38,146 nt of DNA from positions 1 to 38,146 of the forward strand of contig JAUXUD010000036.1 of NCBI GenBank assembly GCA_030680835.1, written 5' to 3'. The translations under genes were made by a program, and so were the position numbers. The notes under the pieces were generated by a model. It was not told the origin of the DNA and made no database searches. It saw only the letters and a list, made by a program, of their open reading frames with translations. This document shows positions 16,004 to 23,061 of this stretch, in pieces (positions within the stretch are counted from its first letter, which is position 1; the number at the start of each line of letters is the position of its first letter). This DNA is from Bacteroidota bacterium (lineage in GTDB: Bacteria; Bacteroidota; Bacteroidia; UKL13-3).

Positions 16004-16957
16004 CTACAATGACCTGTACCACTGAATCATGGGTATGGATACCGGAATAAATTCGCCGTTGGTAACTACTCCGGTAAAACCAAATTGAATGGATTTGCCT
16101 TCTCCCTGATGCCATCTGATTCCGGGGATAAGTAATGCAAATCCCGGATTTTTGTTTGCTTGTATTATTGTTTGCTTTTCGTAAAGAAAAGTAACCGGGT
16201 TATATACAAAAACATCAACAGTTTCATATGTAGTTTTTCCATCAAGCATAATAAATGAATCGAAAACAAGACTGATTTTTGAAGACACTTTAATCATTCC
16301 TGCTACACTGCCAATGGCTCTTCCCTCCATTTTACCATCAGCCCAAATAGCACCATAACCACCCGAAAAAGCAATGTTTTTCGACCGATCACCAATTGAC
16401 ACGGTTCCAAAAGGCAGTGTAAGTCCCCAGTCGGGTGCCGCCCAGGAACCTGTTCCCACCAAAGCACCCAGCGCAAAATGCGTATTTTTACCGAATTGAA
16501 AACTTTTTTTGACAGTACCGATAAGGGGCATACCTACCCATGATGTCATTATACCAACCCCGAAATTGTTGCCCAATCCAAATTGGAAATCAGGCCCAAA
16601 AAGATTCCATTGCACATAATGTTCACCTTTTTTAATAGGTAAACCATTGGTGGTAATGAAATACCGGGTTGCAAATTTATCTTCACCGATAAAATCACCT
16701 TTAGCATTGAAGTTTTTATTGTGTAATATAACAATCTCTTTAATTGTATGCTGCGGAATGAAAATTTTTCTGTTGTCAATGGTGAGCAGTAAAAGCTCCC
16801 GGGCATCCTGACTTAATATTTTGCCGAATAATTCTCCTCCATCCGTTTTTATTATTCTATACGTGTTTGTATCCTGCCTGGCCAATGTATCATTTTGTGA
16901 AAATGCATTTGAAGAAATGCATAATAGAAGAACCCATGTGAAGATAAATTTCATCAT
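16004..16957 (-). CDS. Exported outer-membrane-like protein of unknown function
   Basis: This 317-residue protein has a signal peptide (MMKFIFTWVLLLCISSNAFSQ). A small beta domain (about 32-75, RIIKTDGGELFGKILSQDAR...) resembles an SH3/Sm-like barrel. A glycine- and aromatic-rich region (about 110-317) follows, with alternating strands such as HYVQWNLFGPDFQFGLG and FGFTGVVTNGEFIPVSIPMIQWY, suggesting an outer-membrane beta-barrel. I do not recognise a named family, though proteins of this layout are common in Bacteroidota. Start is ATG 16957 or 16954. It is divergent from the M13 peptidase gene and may share its regulatory region. Confidence 0.8.
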   Translation of the reverse strand: MMKFIFTWVLLLCISSNAFSQNDTLARQDTNTYRIIKTDGGELFGKILSQDARELLLLTIDNRKIFIPQHTIKEIVILHNKNFNAKGDFIGEDKFATRYFITTNGLPIKKGEHYVQWNLFGPDFQFGLGNNFGVGIMTSWVGMPLIGTVKKSFQFGKNTHFALGALVGTGSWAAPDWGLTLPFGTVSIGDRSKNIAFSGGYGAIWADGKMEGRAIGSVAGMIKVSSKISLVFDSFIMLDGKTTYETVDVFVYNPVTFLYEKQTIIQANKNPGFALLIPGIRWHQGEGKSIQFGFTGVVTNGEFIPVSIPMIQWYRSL

Positions 16958-16998
16958 TACTTTTATTTAAATACAATAATAAACTAATTAAATATTAA

Positions 16999-17029
16999 TT
17001 TGCTTTATTGTTGAACCCACTTATTTTTG
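16999..17029 (+). promoter_or_regulatory. Consensus Bacteroidota promoter of the M13 peptidase gene
   Basis: TTTG (16999-17002), a 19-nt spacer and TATTTTTG (17022-17029) match the -33/-7 consensus exactly. The predicted leader before ATG 17060 is about 20-25 nt. The in-frame TTG at 17027 is part of the -7 box and so not a start codon. Confidence 0.75.
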
Positions 17030-17059
17030 ATAGAAGTACAAAACAAAACATTTATTATT

Positions 17060-19084
17060 ATGCGAAGAGTAATTTTACCAGCCATTGCAACCCTATTTGC
17101 TTTAATTATCGGCACTGCTACCGTTTACAAAAAAGATCCGGGGGGAATTGATATCAAGGCAATGGATAAAACAGTGGTTCCGGGCGATGATTTTTACAGG
17201 TATGCCAATGGTACCTGGTTGCGCGAAAATCCGGTACCGGCAACCGAAAGCCGCTGGGGAAGCTTTAACCAGGTTACCGACAGGAATAATGAAATACTTA
17301 AAACCATATTGGAAGAGGCTGCTGCAGATAAAACGGCCCCTTTGGGTTCGGCCAAACAAAAAGTTGGAACATTTTACCGCCTTTATGTTGATACCATTAA
17401 AAGGAATCAACAGGGTATTAAACCTGTTTTGGCAGATTTAAAGTTAATTGATGGCATCAGCAATCAGCTTCAATTGATGGAAACCGTTGGCAGGTTTCAT
17501 AAAAAAGGCATCCGGTGTTTTTTCAATTTTCATGTAGGTCAGGATTTAAAAAACAGCACTTCTTACATTAGCTATATCTCGCAAGGGGGGCTGGGTTTAC
17601 CCGATCGCGACTATTACTTTAAAACCGATAAAAAATCGGAAGATATCCGGATTGAATACAAAAAACATATTGTTAAAATTACAGAACTCTTTGCTATGGG
17701 CAATGTTCCTGTTGAAAATGAAGCGATGAGCTTTGAAGCTGTGCTCGCATCCAAAGCGATGACGAGAACCGAGCGCCGGAACCAGGAAAAACAATACAAT
17801 AAAAGAAGCTATCAAACCCTCATCAGCAGATATCCGAACCTGCAGTTTGAAGTATATTTAAAAACAATTGGGGTTGGAAACATTGATAGCATTATTGTTT
17901 CCCAGCCCGATTTCTTCGAAAATTTAAACAATGCTTTTTATAATACCTCAGTGGATGTGATTAAAGCTTATTTACGTTGGTGTGTAATGAATAACGCTTC
18001 GGGTTATCTGGATTCGAGTCTGGAAAAGCAAAACTTCTATTTTTATAGTACCGTATTAACCGGCACTAAAGAGCAGAAACCCATGTGGAAACGCGGAATC
18101 GCTGCCGCAAACGGCGTGGTGGGCGAATTGTTAGGTCAGCTTTTTGTTGCAAAAACCTTTAGCCCCGAATCAAAAAAACGGGTAAATGCCATGGTTAATG
18201 ATATTGTAGAGGCATTTAGAGTACGTTTGAACCAATTAGACTGGATGAGTGCAGCCACCAAAGAAAAAGCACTGCACAAACTTGCCTCCTTTAACCGTAA
18301 ATTTGGATATCCGGATAAATGGAGAGACTTTACAAACCTTGAAATTAAGGAGGATTCGTATATTGAAAACAATTACCGGGCCAACGAATTTAATTTTAAG
18401 GATATGGTGTCGAAGCTTGGAAAACCAATAGACAGAAACCGTTGGGGCATGTTGCCTCAAACCGTAAATGCATATTACAGCCCCACATTAAATGAAATTG
18501 TATTCCCTGCAGCCATTATGCAGCCTCCGTTTTTTGATGCCAGTGCCGATGATGCAGTTAATTATGGGAGCATTGGTGCTGTTATCGGACATGAACTCAC
18601 CCATGGATTCGACGACCAGGGATCTAAATACACGGCCGACGGCAACCTGATTAATTGGTGGACCGAGGAGGATAAAAAGTTGTTTGAATCGAAAACCAAG
18701 GTATTGGTGAATCAGTTTAATGCATATTTTGTGAGCGACAGTTTGCATATAAACGGTGAACTCACTTTAGGAGAAAACATAGCAGATATTGGCGGACTTA
18801 CCATTGCTTATGAGGCTTACCAGACACACTTAAAGAAAAACCCAGGTAAAAACATCAATGGTTTTACCCCCGAACAACGTTTTTTTATTGGTTTTGCACA
18901 AATCTGGAAAAACAATATTCGGCCCGAAGCCCTGCGTCAAAATATACTTACCGACCCCCACTCGCCCGGAATGTTCAGGGTATTTGGACCTTTAAGCAAT
19001 ATGCCTCAATTCTATGCAGCATTTGGCGTAAAGGAAGGCAATAAAATGTTCCGCAAACCCCAGGACCGGGCCAGTATCTGGTAA
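17060..19084 (+). CDS. M13 family metalloendopeptidase (neprilysin/PepO-like)
   Basis: This zinc endopeptidase of the neprilysin family has 674 residues, the usual size. Residues 1-22 form a signal or membrane anchor (MRRVILPAIATLFALIIG). The family start motif VVPGDDFYRYANGTWL follows. The catalytic motif HELTH is at 511-515, preceded by NAYYSPTLNEIVFPAAI and followed by FDDQG. The third zinc ligand is Glu572 in GENIADIGGL. The C-terminal RVFGPLSNMPQFYAAFGV and near-terminal W match the family. It degrades peptides in the periplasm or at the cell surface. The M48 protease gene follows after 45 bp, so the two may form a protein-turnover unit. Confidence 0.96.
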   Translation: MRRVILPAIATLFALIIGTATVYKKDPGGIDIKAMDKTVVPGDDFYRYANGTWLRENPVPATESRWGSFNQVTDRNNEILKTILEEAAADKTAPLGSAKQKVGTFYRLYVDTIKRNQQGIKPVLADLKLIDGISNQLQLMETVGRFHKKGIRCFFNFHVGQDLKNSTSYISYISQGGLGLPDRDYYFKTDKKSEDIRIEYKKHIVKITELFAMGNVPVENEAMSFEAVLASKAMTRTERRNQEKQYNKRSYQTLISRYPNLQFEVYLKTIGVGNIDSIIVSQPDFFENLNNAFYNTSVDVIKAYLRWCVMNNASGYLDSSLEKQNFYFYSTVLTGTKEQKPMWKRGIAAANGVVGELLGQLFVAKTFSPESKKRVNAMVNDIVEAFRVRLNQLDWMSAATKEKALHKLASFNRKFGYPDKWRDFTNLEIKEDSYIENNYRANEFNFKDMVSKLGKPIDRNRWGMLPQTVNAYYSPTLNEIVFPAAIMQPPFFDASADDAVNYGSIGAVIGHELTHGFDDQGSKYTADGNLINWWTEEDKKLFESKTKVLVNQFNAYFVSDSLHINGELTLGENIADIGGLTIAYEAYQTHLKKNPGKNINGFTPEQRFFIGFAQIWKNNIRPEALRQNILTDPHSPGMFRVFGPLSNMPQFYAAFGVKEGNKMFRKPQDRASIW

Positions 19085-19092
19085 GTTTTCAA

Positions 19093-19125
19093 ATTGCAAA
19101 AACTCAGCAATTTTGGTTATTTTTG
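19093..19125 (+). promoter_or_regulatory. Possible internal promoter before the M48 protease gene
   Basis: ATTG (19093-19096), a 21-nt spacer and TATTTTTG (19118-19125) precede the ATG at 19130 by only 4 nt. If used, the transcript would be leaderless or nearly so. Read-through from the M13 gene is the alternative. Confidence 0.4.
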
Positions 19126-19129
19126 AACT

Positions 19130-19924
19130 ATGAAACTTTTAAAAACTCTTTTATACCTAACTTTAAGCACCCTTCTGGTTTCCTGCAATGGCGGATTGTT
19201 TAAATATATCCCTTTAAGTGTAGATCAAAATCTGGGATTGATGAATAAGGAATATATTGACGCCAACCCTTTCATGTTTAAATTGCTGGAAGAGACCAGT
19301 CATCCTATAATTTATGAAAACCTCAATAAAATAAAAGATAAAATACTGGCTTCAGGAAAGGTTGAACACAAAGCAGATTTTCAATGGGAGTTAAAAGTAA
19401 TAGACGACGATAGTACTTTAAACGCATTTTGTTTGCCTGGGGGCTATATTTATGTATATACAGGCCTGTTAAAATTCCTCGACAGCGAAGATGCGCTGGC
19501 TGGGGTTCTGGGTCATGAAATGGCCCATGCCGATTTAAGGCATGGTACCAATCAAATGATTAAAAATTCGGGCTTAAGCTTTTTGATTCAGCTTATTTTT
19601 GGGGTTGATAATTCCGCTCTGGTTAATATCGGAGCCAATTTATTGAGTCTCTCTTTTAGCAGAAGCGATGAAAGTGAAGCAGATATGAAATCAGTGGAGT
19701 ATTTATACGCTACAGACTATGATGCCAGAGGCGGCAGTAAGTTTTTCGAAAAACTTCAAAGCGATCAACGTGATCCCGGCGTAGTAGAGTTCATCAGCAC
19801 CCATCCAAATCCTGAAAACAGGGTTCAGAGCATAACTGATAAATGGAAACTTTTAGGCGGTAAAAAAGGAAAAACTTACGAAATGGAGTATCAGGCTTTA
19901 AAAAAGGAGTTGAGGAAAATATAG
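19130..19924 (+). CDS. M48 family metalloprotease lipoprotein
   Basis: This 264-residue zinc metalloprotease belongs to the M48 family (BepA/YcaL/LoiP-like), which degrades misfolded outer-membrane proteins. A lipoprotein signal ends in LLVSC (Cys19). The catalytic motif HEMAH is at 129-133 in GVLGHEMAHADLRHG. The third ligand Glu follows in SDESEAD. FCLPGGYIYVYTGLL (about 100-114) is a family hallmark, and HPNPENRV is seen near the end. The C-terminus is short, with no TPR region. It follows the M13 peptidase on the same strand and is probably co-transcribed. Confidence 0.94.
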   Translation: MKLLKTLLYLTLSTLLVSCNGGLFKYIPLSVDQNLGLMNKEYIDANPFMFKLLEETSHPIIYENLNKIKDKILASGKVEHKADFQWELKVIDDDSTLNAFCLPGGYIYVYTGLLKFLDSEDALAGVLGHEMAHADLRHGTNQMIKNSGLSFLIQLIFGVDNSALVNIGANLLSLSFSRSDESEADMKSVEYLYATDYDARGGSKFFEKLQSDQRDPGVVEFISTHPNPENRVQSITDKWKLLGGKKGKTYEMEYQALKKELRKI

Positions 19925-19993
19925 GTATGAGGTATAAGTTATGAGTTATGAGTTATGAGGTATGAGGTATGAGTTATGAGTTATGAGTTATGA
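19924..19993. repeat. Heptanucleotide tandem repeat G(G/T)TATGA x10
   Basis: Ten consecutive 7-bp units, seven-plus of them exact G(G/T)TATGA, begin at the last base of the M48 stop codon. One unit reads GGTATAA. The last units also supply the 5' arm of the terminator hairpin at 19988. Copy number of such repeats often varies between strains. Confidence 0.85.
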
Positions 19994-20016
19994 GTTTTTA
20001 ATAACTCGTAATTTTT
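19988..20016 (+). terminator. Terminator of the M13-M48 unit
   Basis: TTATGAGTT pairs with AACTCGTAA (one G-U) across loop TTTAAT, followed by five T. The stem is AT-rich and modest. From here to 20171 I see nothing further. Confidence 0.55.
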
Positions 20017-20171
20017 CCTGGAAACGGAATAATCTCAAAATAGCGGTAAAATCCCAATTATAGAATGGATAATGCCTGACATAATAACAAAATTATTTCG
20101 GCAAATCAAAACATAATGGATAAGTTTATGAGTTGTTGTTTGCTAATAATCAATATTTAAGTTAATACAAA

Positions 20172-20630
20172 CTAATCTTTTAGTTTAGATAATAAACCTG
20201 AGTGAATTGCTTCTAATTCGCGTTTGTATTCCAAAACCCTCTTTTCATTATCAACCATATACTGATTTAGCTCCTGCAAGTAATTTATCTCTTTTAACAA
20301 AATGGCATTATAATCGATAACTTGCCTCGAATTTGCGCTTATTTGATCTAATTTTACATTTAAATTGTTTAAATTATTCAATTCAGAAGAAATATCAGGT
20401 TTTTCTGCTTTTTCGCGAAACATGGTTTTTAAGCCTAAAAGCAACCAATCAGGGTCAATATCCGGGAAATGGGTTAGGATTTTTTGAATCAGCTCCAAAC
20501 CAGGTTTATTTCGGCCGGAACCTATATGTGTAAGCACCGGCAGGGATATTTCGAGTAGGGAAGCAAAGGCAGTACGGCTTAAGTTTTTCGCTTCCATTAC
20601 ACTTAACACCCGTTTATTTAACTCATCCAT
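20172..20630 (-). CDS. XRE-family helix-turn-helix regulator with coiled-coil tail
   Basis: This is a 152-residue DNA-binding regulator. Residues 1-50 form a lambda-repressor-like HTH (VMEAKNLSRTAFASLLEISLPVLTHIGSGRNKPGLELIQKIL), followed by FPDIDPDWLLLG, typical of Bacteroidota XRE proteins. Residues 75-152 are polar heptads (LNNLNNLNVKLDQI, LKEINYLQELNQYMVDNEKRVLEYKRELEAI), a predicted coiled coil for oligomerisation. There is no effector-binding or protease domain. The 294 bp upstream hold six similar dyads. The one nearest the gene overlaps a TACATTTG -7-like box about 30 nt before the ATG, so autoregulation is likely. Target genes beyond itself are unknown. Confidence 0.88.
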   Translation of the reverse strand: MDELNKRVLSVMEAKNLSRTAFASLLEISLPVLTHIGSGRNKPGLELIQKILTHFPDIDPDWLLLGLKTMFREKAEKPDISSELNNLNNLNVKLDQISANSRQVIDYNAILLKEINYLQELNQYMVDNEKRVLEYKRELEAIHSGLLSKLKD

Positions 20631-20655
20631 ATAAATTACTGTTAATCAATACTAT

Positions 20656-20851
20656 TTTACAAATGTAAATGATTATAATAACAAATGTAAACACAAAAAA
20701 CATTTGTTAAGTGACATTATAAACATTTGTAAATAGTTGTATTGAACTTTTAATTTAGATAATAGTAGTTATACAATTGATTTGTAATGAATTGGAACTT
20801 GGTATAAGACGGTGTTTTACATGTGTAAATATGCTGCTTTTCAATTGTAAA
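20656..20851. promoter_or_regulatory. Array of six operator-like dyads upstream of the XRE gene
   Basis: Sites related to TTTACA-nn-TGTAAA start at 20656, 20678, 20697, 20720, 20816 and 20838. Site 5 (TTTACATGTGTAAA) is a perfect dyad; site 1 is TTTACAAATGTAAA; sites 3 and 4 are in the opposite orientation (ACATTTGT). Spacings are 22, 19, 23 and 22 bp, near two helical turns, with one larger gap. Site 1 contains TACATTTG on the minus strand, a -7-like box for the XRE gene. The rest of this roughly 290-bp gap is AT-rich with nothing else seen. Confidence 0.65.
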
Positions 20852-20924
20852 GCAGCTAAATTGTCAGTAAAAAATGGTAAAACTCAAGTTAGGTGGCAAG
20901 CCCCACCTCCTGGTAAATAATTTA

Positions 20925-21797
20925 TTAGGGAGCGCTAAACGAAATTGTGTATGCGAAGGTTTTTTCCTCAAGCGGTTCTACGGAGATAATCCCCTTTTTC
21001 TCTGAAATATCCCCATTAAAAGCAACAGAATCGGCCAATCCAGCCCAGGGTTCCAGACAAATAAACTCCTGATTTGGATATTTTGCCCAAATTCCGAGGT
21101 AAGGGAACCCTTCAAATTGTAAATCTATCTTAAATATACTCTCATGCTGAACCAAGGCAAGCTGCTTTGATTTCAGATTTTGAAAAACGATGGCATCTTT
21201 TATAAATAAATCATTACTTAGCTTCAATTCTGATTGATTCGTACCCAGATTTTCTCTTAATCCATTAAAATTACCCTGGTTCAGCATAAGTCTTTCCAGG
21301 TTTTCCGGCTTTTTGAAAAGAATTGAATATTTTGATAAATCTTTAAGCGGCAAATTAAAAGCAGGATGCGCCCCTACTGAGTAAAACAGGGTATCAGAAC
21401 CGGTGTTTATAACCGTATAACTAATTTTTACCTGTTTGTCTTTTACTTCATACATTACAAAAAACTTAAAGTCATAGGGATATACTTTTTTTGTCAGGTC
21501 GTTTGATTCAAGCATATACCGGATCATATCCCCATACAATTCAACCAACTCAAAGCGGCTGTCCCGGGCAAATCCGTGTTGGGTTATTTGAAAATGTTTG
21601 CTGCCAATTAATATCTTATCATGATATAGTTTTCCTACAACCGGAAACAGCACAGGTGCATGCCTGGCCCAGATATCGGGATTGGCCTGCCAAATAAATT
21701 CAAAACCCCTGCTTTTATCTTTAACCGAAGTTAGCTCTGCTCCCTTTGCATGAACTTTTAAAATAAGCTGGGATGATGAGATTTCAAAAGATTCCAT
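20925..21797 (-). CDS. Aldose 1-epimerase family protein (LacX-like)
   Basis: This 290-residue member of the galactose mutarotase-like superfamily interconverts sugar anomers. Family landmarks are WARHAPVLFPVVGKL (43-57), QHGFAR (73-78, His74), SVGAHPAFNLP (140-150, His144, a probable general acid) and CLEPWAG (247-253, Glu249, a probable general base). The layout is closest to the LacX/YeaD-type branch rather than GalM. There is no signal peptide, so it is cytoplasmic. The exact sugar is not predictable; no sugar operon surrounds it. It stands upstream of the XRE gene on the same strand, separated by the dyad array. Confidence 0.9.
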   Translation of the reverse strand: MESFEISSSQLILKVHAKGAELTSVKDKSRGFEFIWQANPDIWARHAPVLFPVVGKLYHDKILIGSKHFQITQHGFARDSRFELVELYGDMIRYMLESNDLTKKVYPYDFKFFVMYEVKDKQVKISYTVINTGSDTLFYSVGAHPAFNLPLKDLSKYSILFKKPENLERLMLNQGNFNGLRENLGTNQSELKLSNDLFIKDAIVFQNLKSKQLALVQHESIFKIDLQFEGFPYLGIWAKYPNQEFICLEPWAGLADSVAFNGDISEKKGIISVEPLEEKTFAYTISFSAP

Positions 21798-21907
21798 ATT
21801 CTATAATCGTTTGCAATATTACAATCTGCTGTCGATTAAAATAGATACTTGCAAAATATGCGGAAAACTGTTTGAATAACTTTTATGTAAAATTTAAAAA
21901 CAAAAAG

Positions 21908-21915
21908 TAATTTTG
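21908..21915 (+). promoter_or_regulatory. -7 element upstream of the 50-residue membrane protein gene
   Basis: TAATTTTG matches TAnnTTTG perfectly, 23 nt before the ATG at 21939. The -33 position at 20 nt spacing reads TATG, a weak match. Confidence 0.4.
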
Positions 21916-21938
21916 AATAACAAAAGTTTCAAATAATT

Positions 21939-22091
21939 ATGGTTCATATAATTCGTTACTTCTTTGTGTGCCTCGTTACTGCAATGATTACTTTATTCGT
22001 TGTGGATTTTCAACTGGTGGTTGACGGCTTTGCCGGACTCATAGATGGTTTTTCAGGTATATTGGCTCCCATCAAGGGTGCAGTTAAGTAG
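21939..22091 (+). CDS. Small membrane protein (50 residues)
   Basis: This short ORF reads MVHIIRYFFVCLVTAMITLFVVDFQ followed by LVVDGFAGLIDGFSGILAPIKGAVK. It has one hydrophobic membrane helix (about 4-22) and a glycine-rich, mildly amphipathic second half. Support comes from the ATG start, a -7 element at the right distance, the strongly patterned sequence and its position in an otherwise empty 400-bp gap before tRNA-Leu. I know no family. Small single-helix proteins often act as toxins, membrane regulators or subunits; nothing here separates these options. Confidence 0.5.
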   Translation: MVHIIRYFFVCLVTAMITLFVVDFQLVVDGFAGLIDGFSGILAPIKGAVK

Positions 22092-22147
22092 TAAATTATT
22101 ATACATTTCGTTTAAAAAAGGGGTGGCTTTCAGCGAATATATTTCTG

Positions 22148-22178
22148 TTCGGAAATCTGTTAACTTGCATTATATTTG
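22148..22178 (+). promoter_or_regulatory. Promoter of tRNA-Leu
   Basis: TTCG (22148-22151), a 19-nt spacer and a perfect TATATTTG -7 element (22171-22178) lie 24 nt before the tRNA. Confidence 0.55.
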
Positions 22179-22202
22179 AAGCTCCCAAATCACCGGGATT
22201 TT

Positions 22203-22286
22203 GCCGTGGTGATGAAATTGGTAGACATGCCACCTTGAGGGGGTGGTGCCCGCAAGGGTGTGTGAGTTCGAATCTCATCCACGGTA
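22203..22286 (+). tRNA. tRNA-Leu (anticodon GAG)
   Basis: This is a type II tRNA of 84 nt. The acceptor is GCCGTGG/CCACGGT (terminal G-U) and the anticodon stem CCACC/GGTGG encloses TTGAGGG (anticodon GAG). There is a long variable arm (TGCCC-GCAA-GGGTGT), and the T arm GTGAG/CTCAT encloses TTCGAAT. The discriminator is A, as expected for leucine. CCA is not encoded, unlike tRNA-His in this window. Confidence 0.95.
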
Positions 22287-22295
22287 CGAGAAGCA

Positions 22296-22345
22296 AAAGA
22301 GAAAGTGAATGAGAAAGAGGTTAAATTAAATACTCTTTCACTTTC
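22296..22345. terminator. Imperfect hairpin between tRNA-Leu and the cold-shock gene
   Basis: AGAAAGTGAATGAGAAAGAG and CTCTTTCACTTTCT form an imperfect stem with an AT-rich loop between convergent units. It could terminate either side, but the stem has a 6-nt internal interruption and the T-tracts are broken. Confidence 0.35.
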
Positions 22346-22386
22346 TGTTTCTGTTTCTTTCTTCGCCCTTTTCTGATATTGTTCTA

Positions 22387-22842
22387 TTATTTGGGTGCCT
22401 TTTTAACATTTATGGCATTTAAACCTTTTTGACCCTTTTCAACTTCAAATATCACCCGGTCGTTTTCTTTAATTTGTTCCAGTAATCTGTTTGCATGTAC
22501 AAAAACACTATCCTGACTGCCTTCAATTTTAATAAATCCAAATCCTTTTGAATCGTTAAAAAATGTAACTGTTCCTTTTTTTATCGGGTCATCATCAATA
22601 ACCGGCTTTTGCCTCGAAACACCAATTTCAATGTTTTCGGCAAGAATTAATTTCTTCTTGGATGCATCGGGTGGTGTTGCCGAAAAATTTCCGTTCTCAT
22701 CCACATAAGCGATCATATTTTCAAAACCACCTCCGGGTGAGTTTGCTTTTCTTTCTTCTTTTCTCTGAGCTTTCTCTTCTCTTTGTTTTTTCTTCTTCTT
22801 TTCTTTTTCTTTTTTGTTGAAAGTTTCCTGTGACTTAGCCAT
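22387..22842 (-). CDS. Cold-shock-domain RNA-binding protein with lysine-rich N-terminal extension
   Basis: Residues 89-148 form a cold-shock domain (KKGTVTFFNDSKGFGFIKI...), with RNP1 KGFGFI (99-104) and RNP2 SVFVH (112-116), which binds single-stranded RNA or DNA. Residues 1-33 are almost entirely Lys/Glu/Arg/Gln, a charged helix that probably adds RNA affinity. Residues 38-56 (GGGFENMIAYVDENGNFSATPPD) are conserved-looking. At 151 residues it is twice the size of a CspA-type protein and matches the long cold-shock proteins common in Bacteroidota. The 5' region up to the terminator at 23011 is about 170 bp, with a TATCTTTG -7-like box at 22937-22930. This suggests a leader of about 80 nt, which would suit cold-responsive control. 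Confidence 0.92.
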   Translation of the reverse strand: MAKSQETFNKKEKEKKKKKQREEKAQRKEERKANSPGGGFENMIAYVDENGNFSATPPDASKKKLILAENIEIGVSRQKPVIDDDPIKKGTVTFFNDSKGFGFIKIEGSQDSVFVHANRLLEQIKENDRVIFEVEKGQKGLNAINVKKAPK

Positions 22843-23010
22843 ATTTTACTTTAATGATGTTTCTTGTTTAAGAAGGCAAATGAATCAATTGTGGGTTTAT
22901 TTGATACTGATTTATTTCCATCAATACTACAAAGATACCTGAATTTGACAAATAAGTGGTTAAATATTAGTAGTTTCTTGGTAATCCCCCTGTTTGCATA
23001 CCTACAAAGC

Positions 23011-23039
23011 AAAAAAGCAACCCACTGAGTTGCTTTTTT
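23011..23039. terminator. Bidirectional intrinsic terminator after the T9SS gene
   Basis: AAAAAAGCAAC pairs with GTTGCTTTTTT across a 7-nt loop. On the minus strand it lies 22 nt after the stop of the T9SS gene at 23062 and ends in a T-run. Confidence 0.85.
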
Positions 23040-23061
23040 GATCCATATTTTAAACAAACAT

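Noticed and set aside
22285-22386. Possible CRISPR-like or tandem repeat after tRNA-Leu
   Set aside because: It is an imperfect purine/pyrimidine inverted repeat without regular units or spacers.
22851-23057. 68-codon minus-strand frame upstream of the cold-shock gene
   Set aside because: It includes the terminator at 23011-23039 in its first codons and has no family features.
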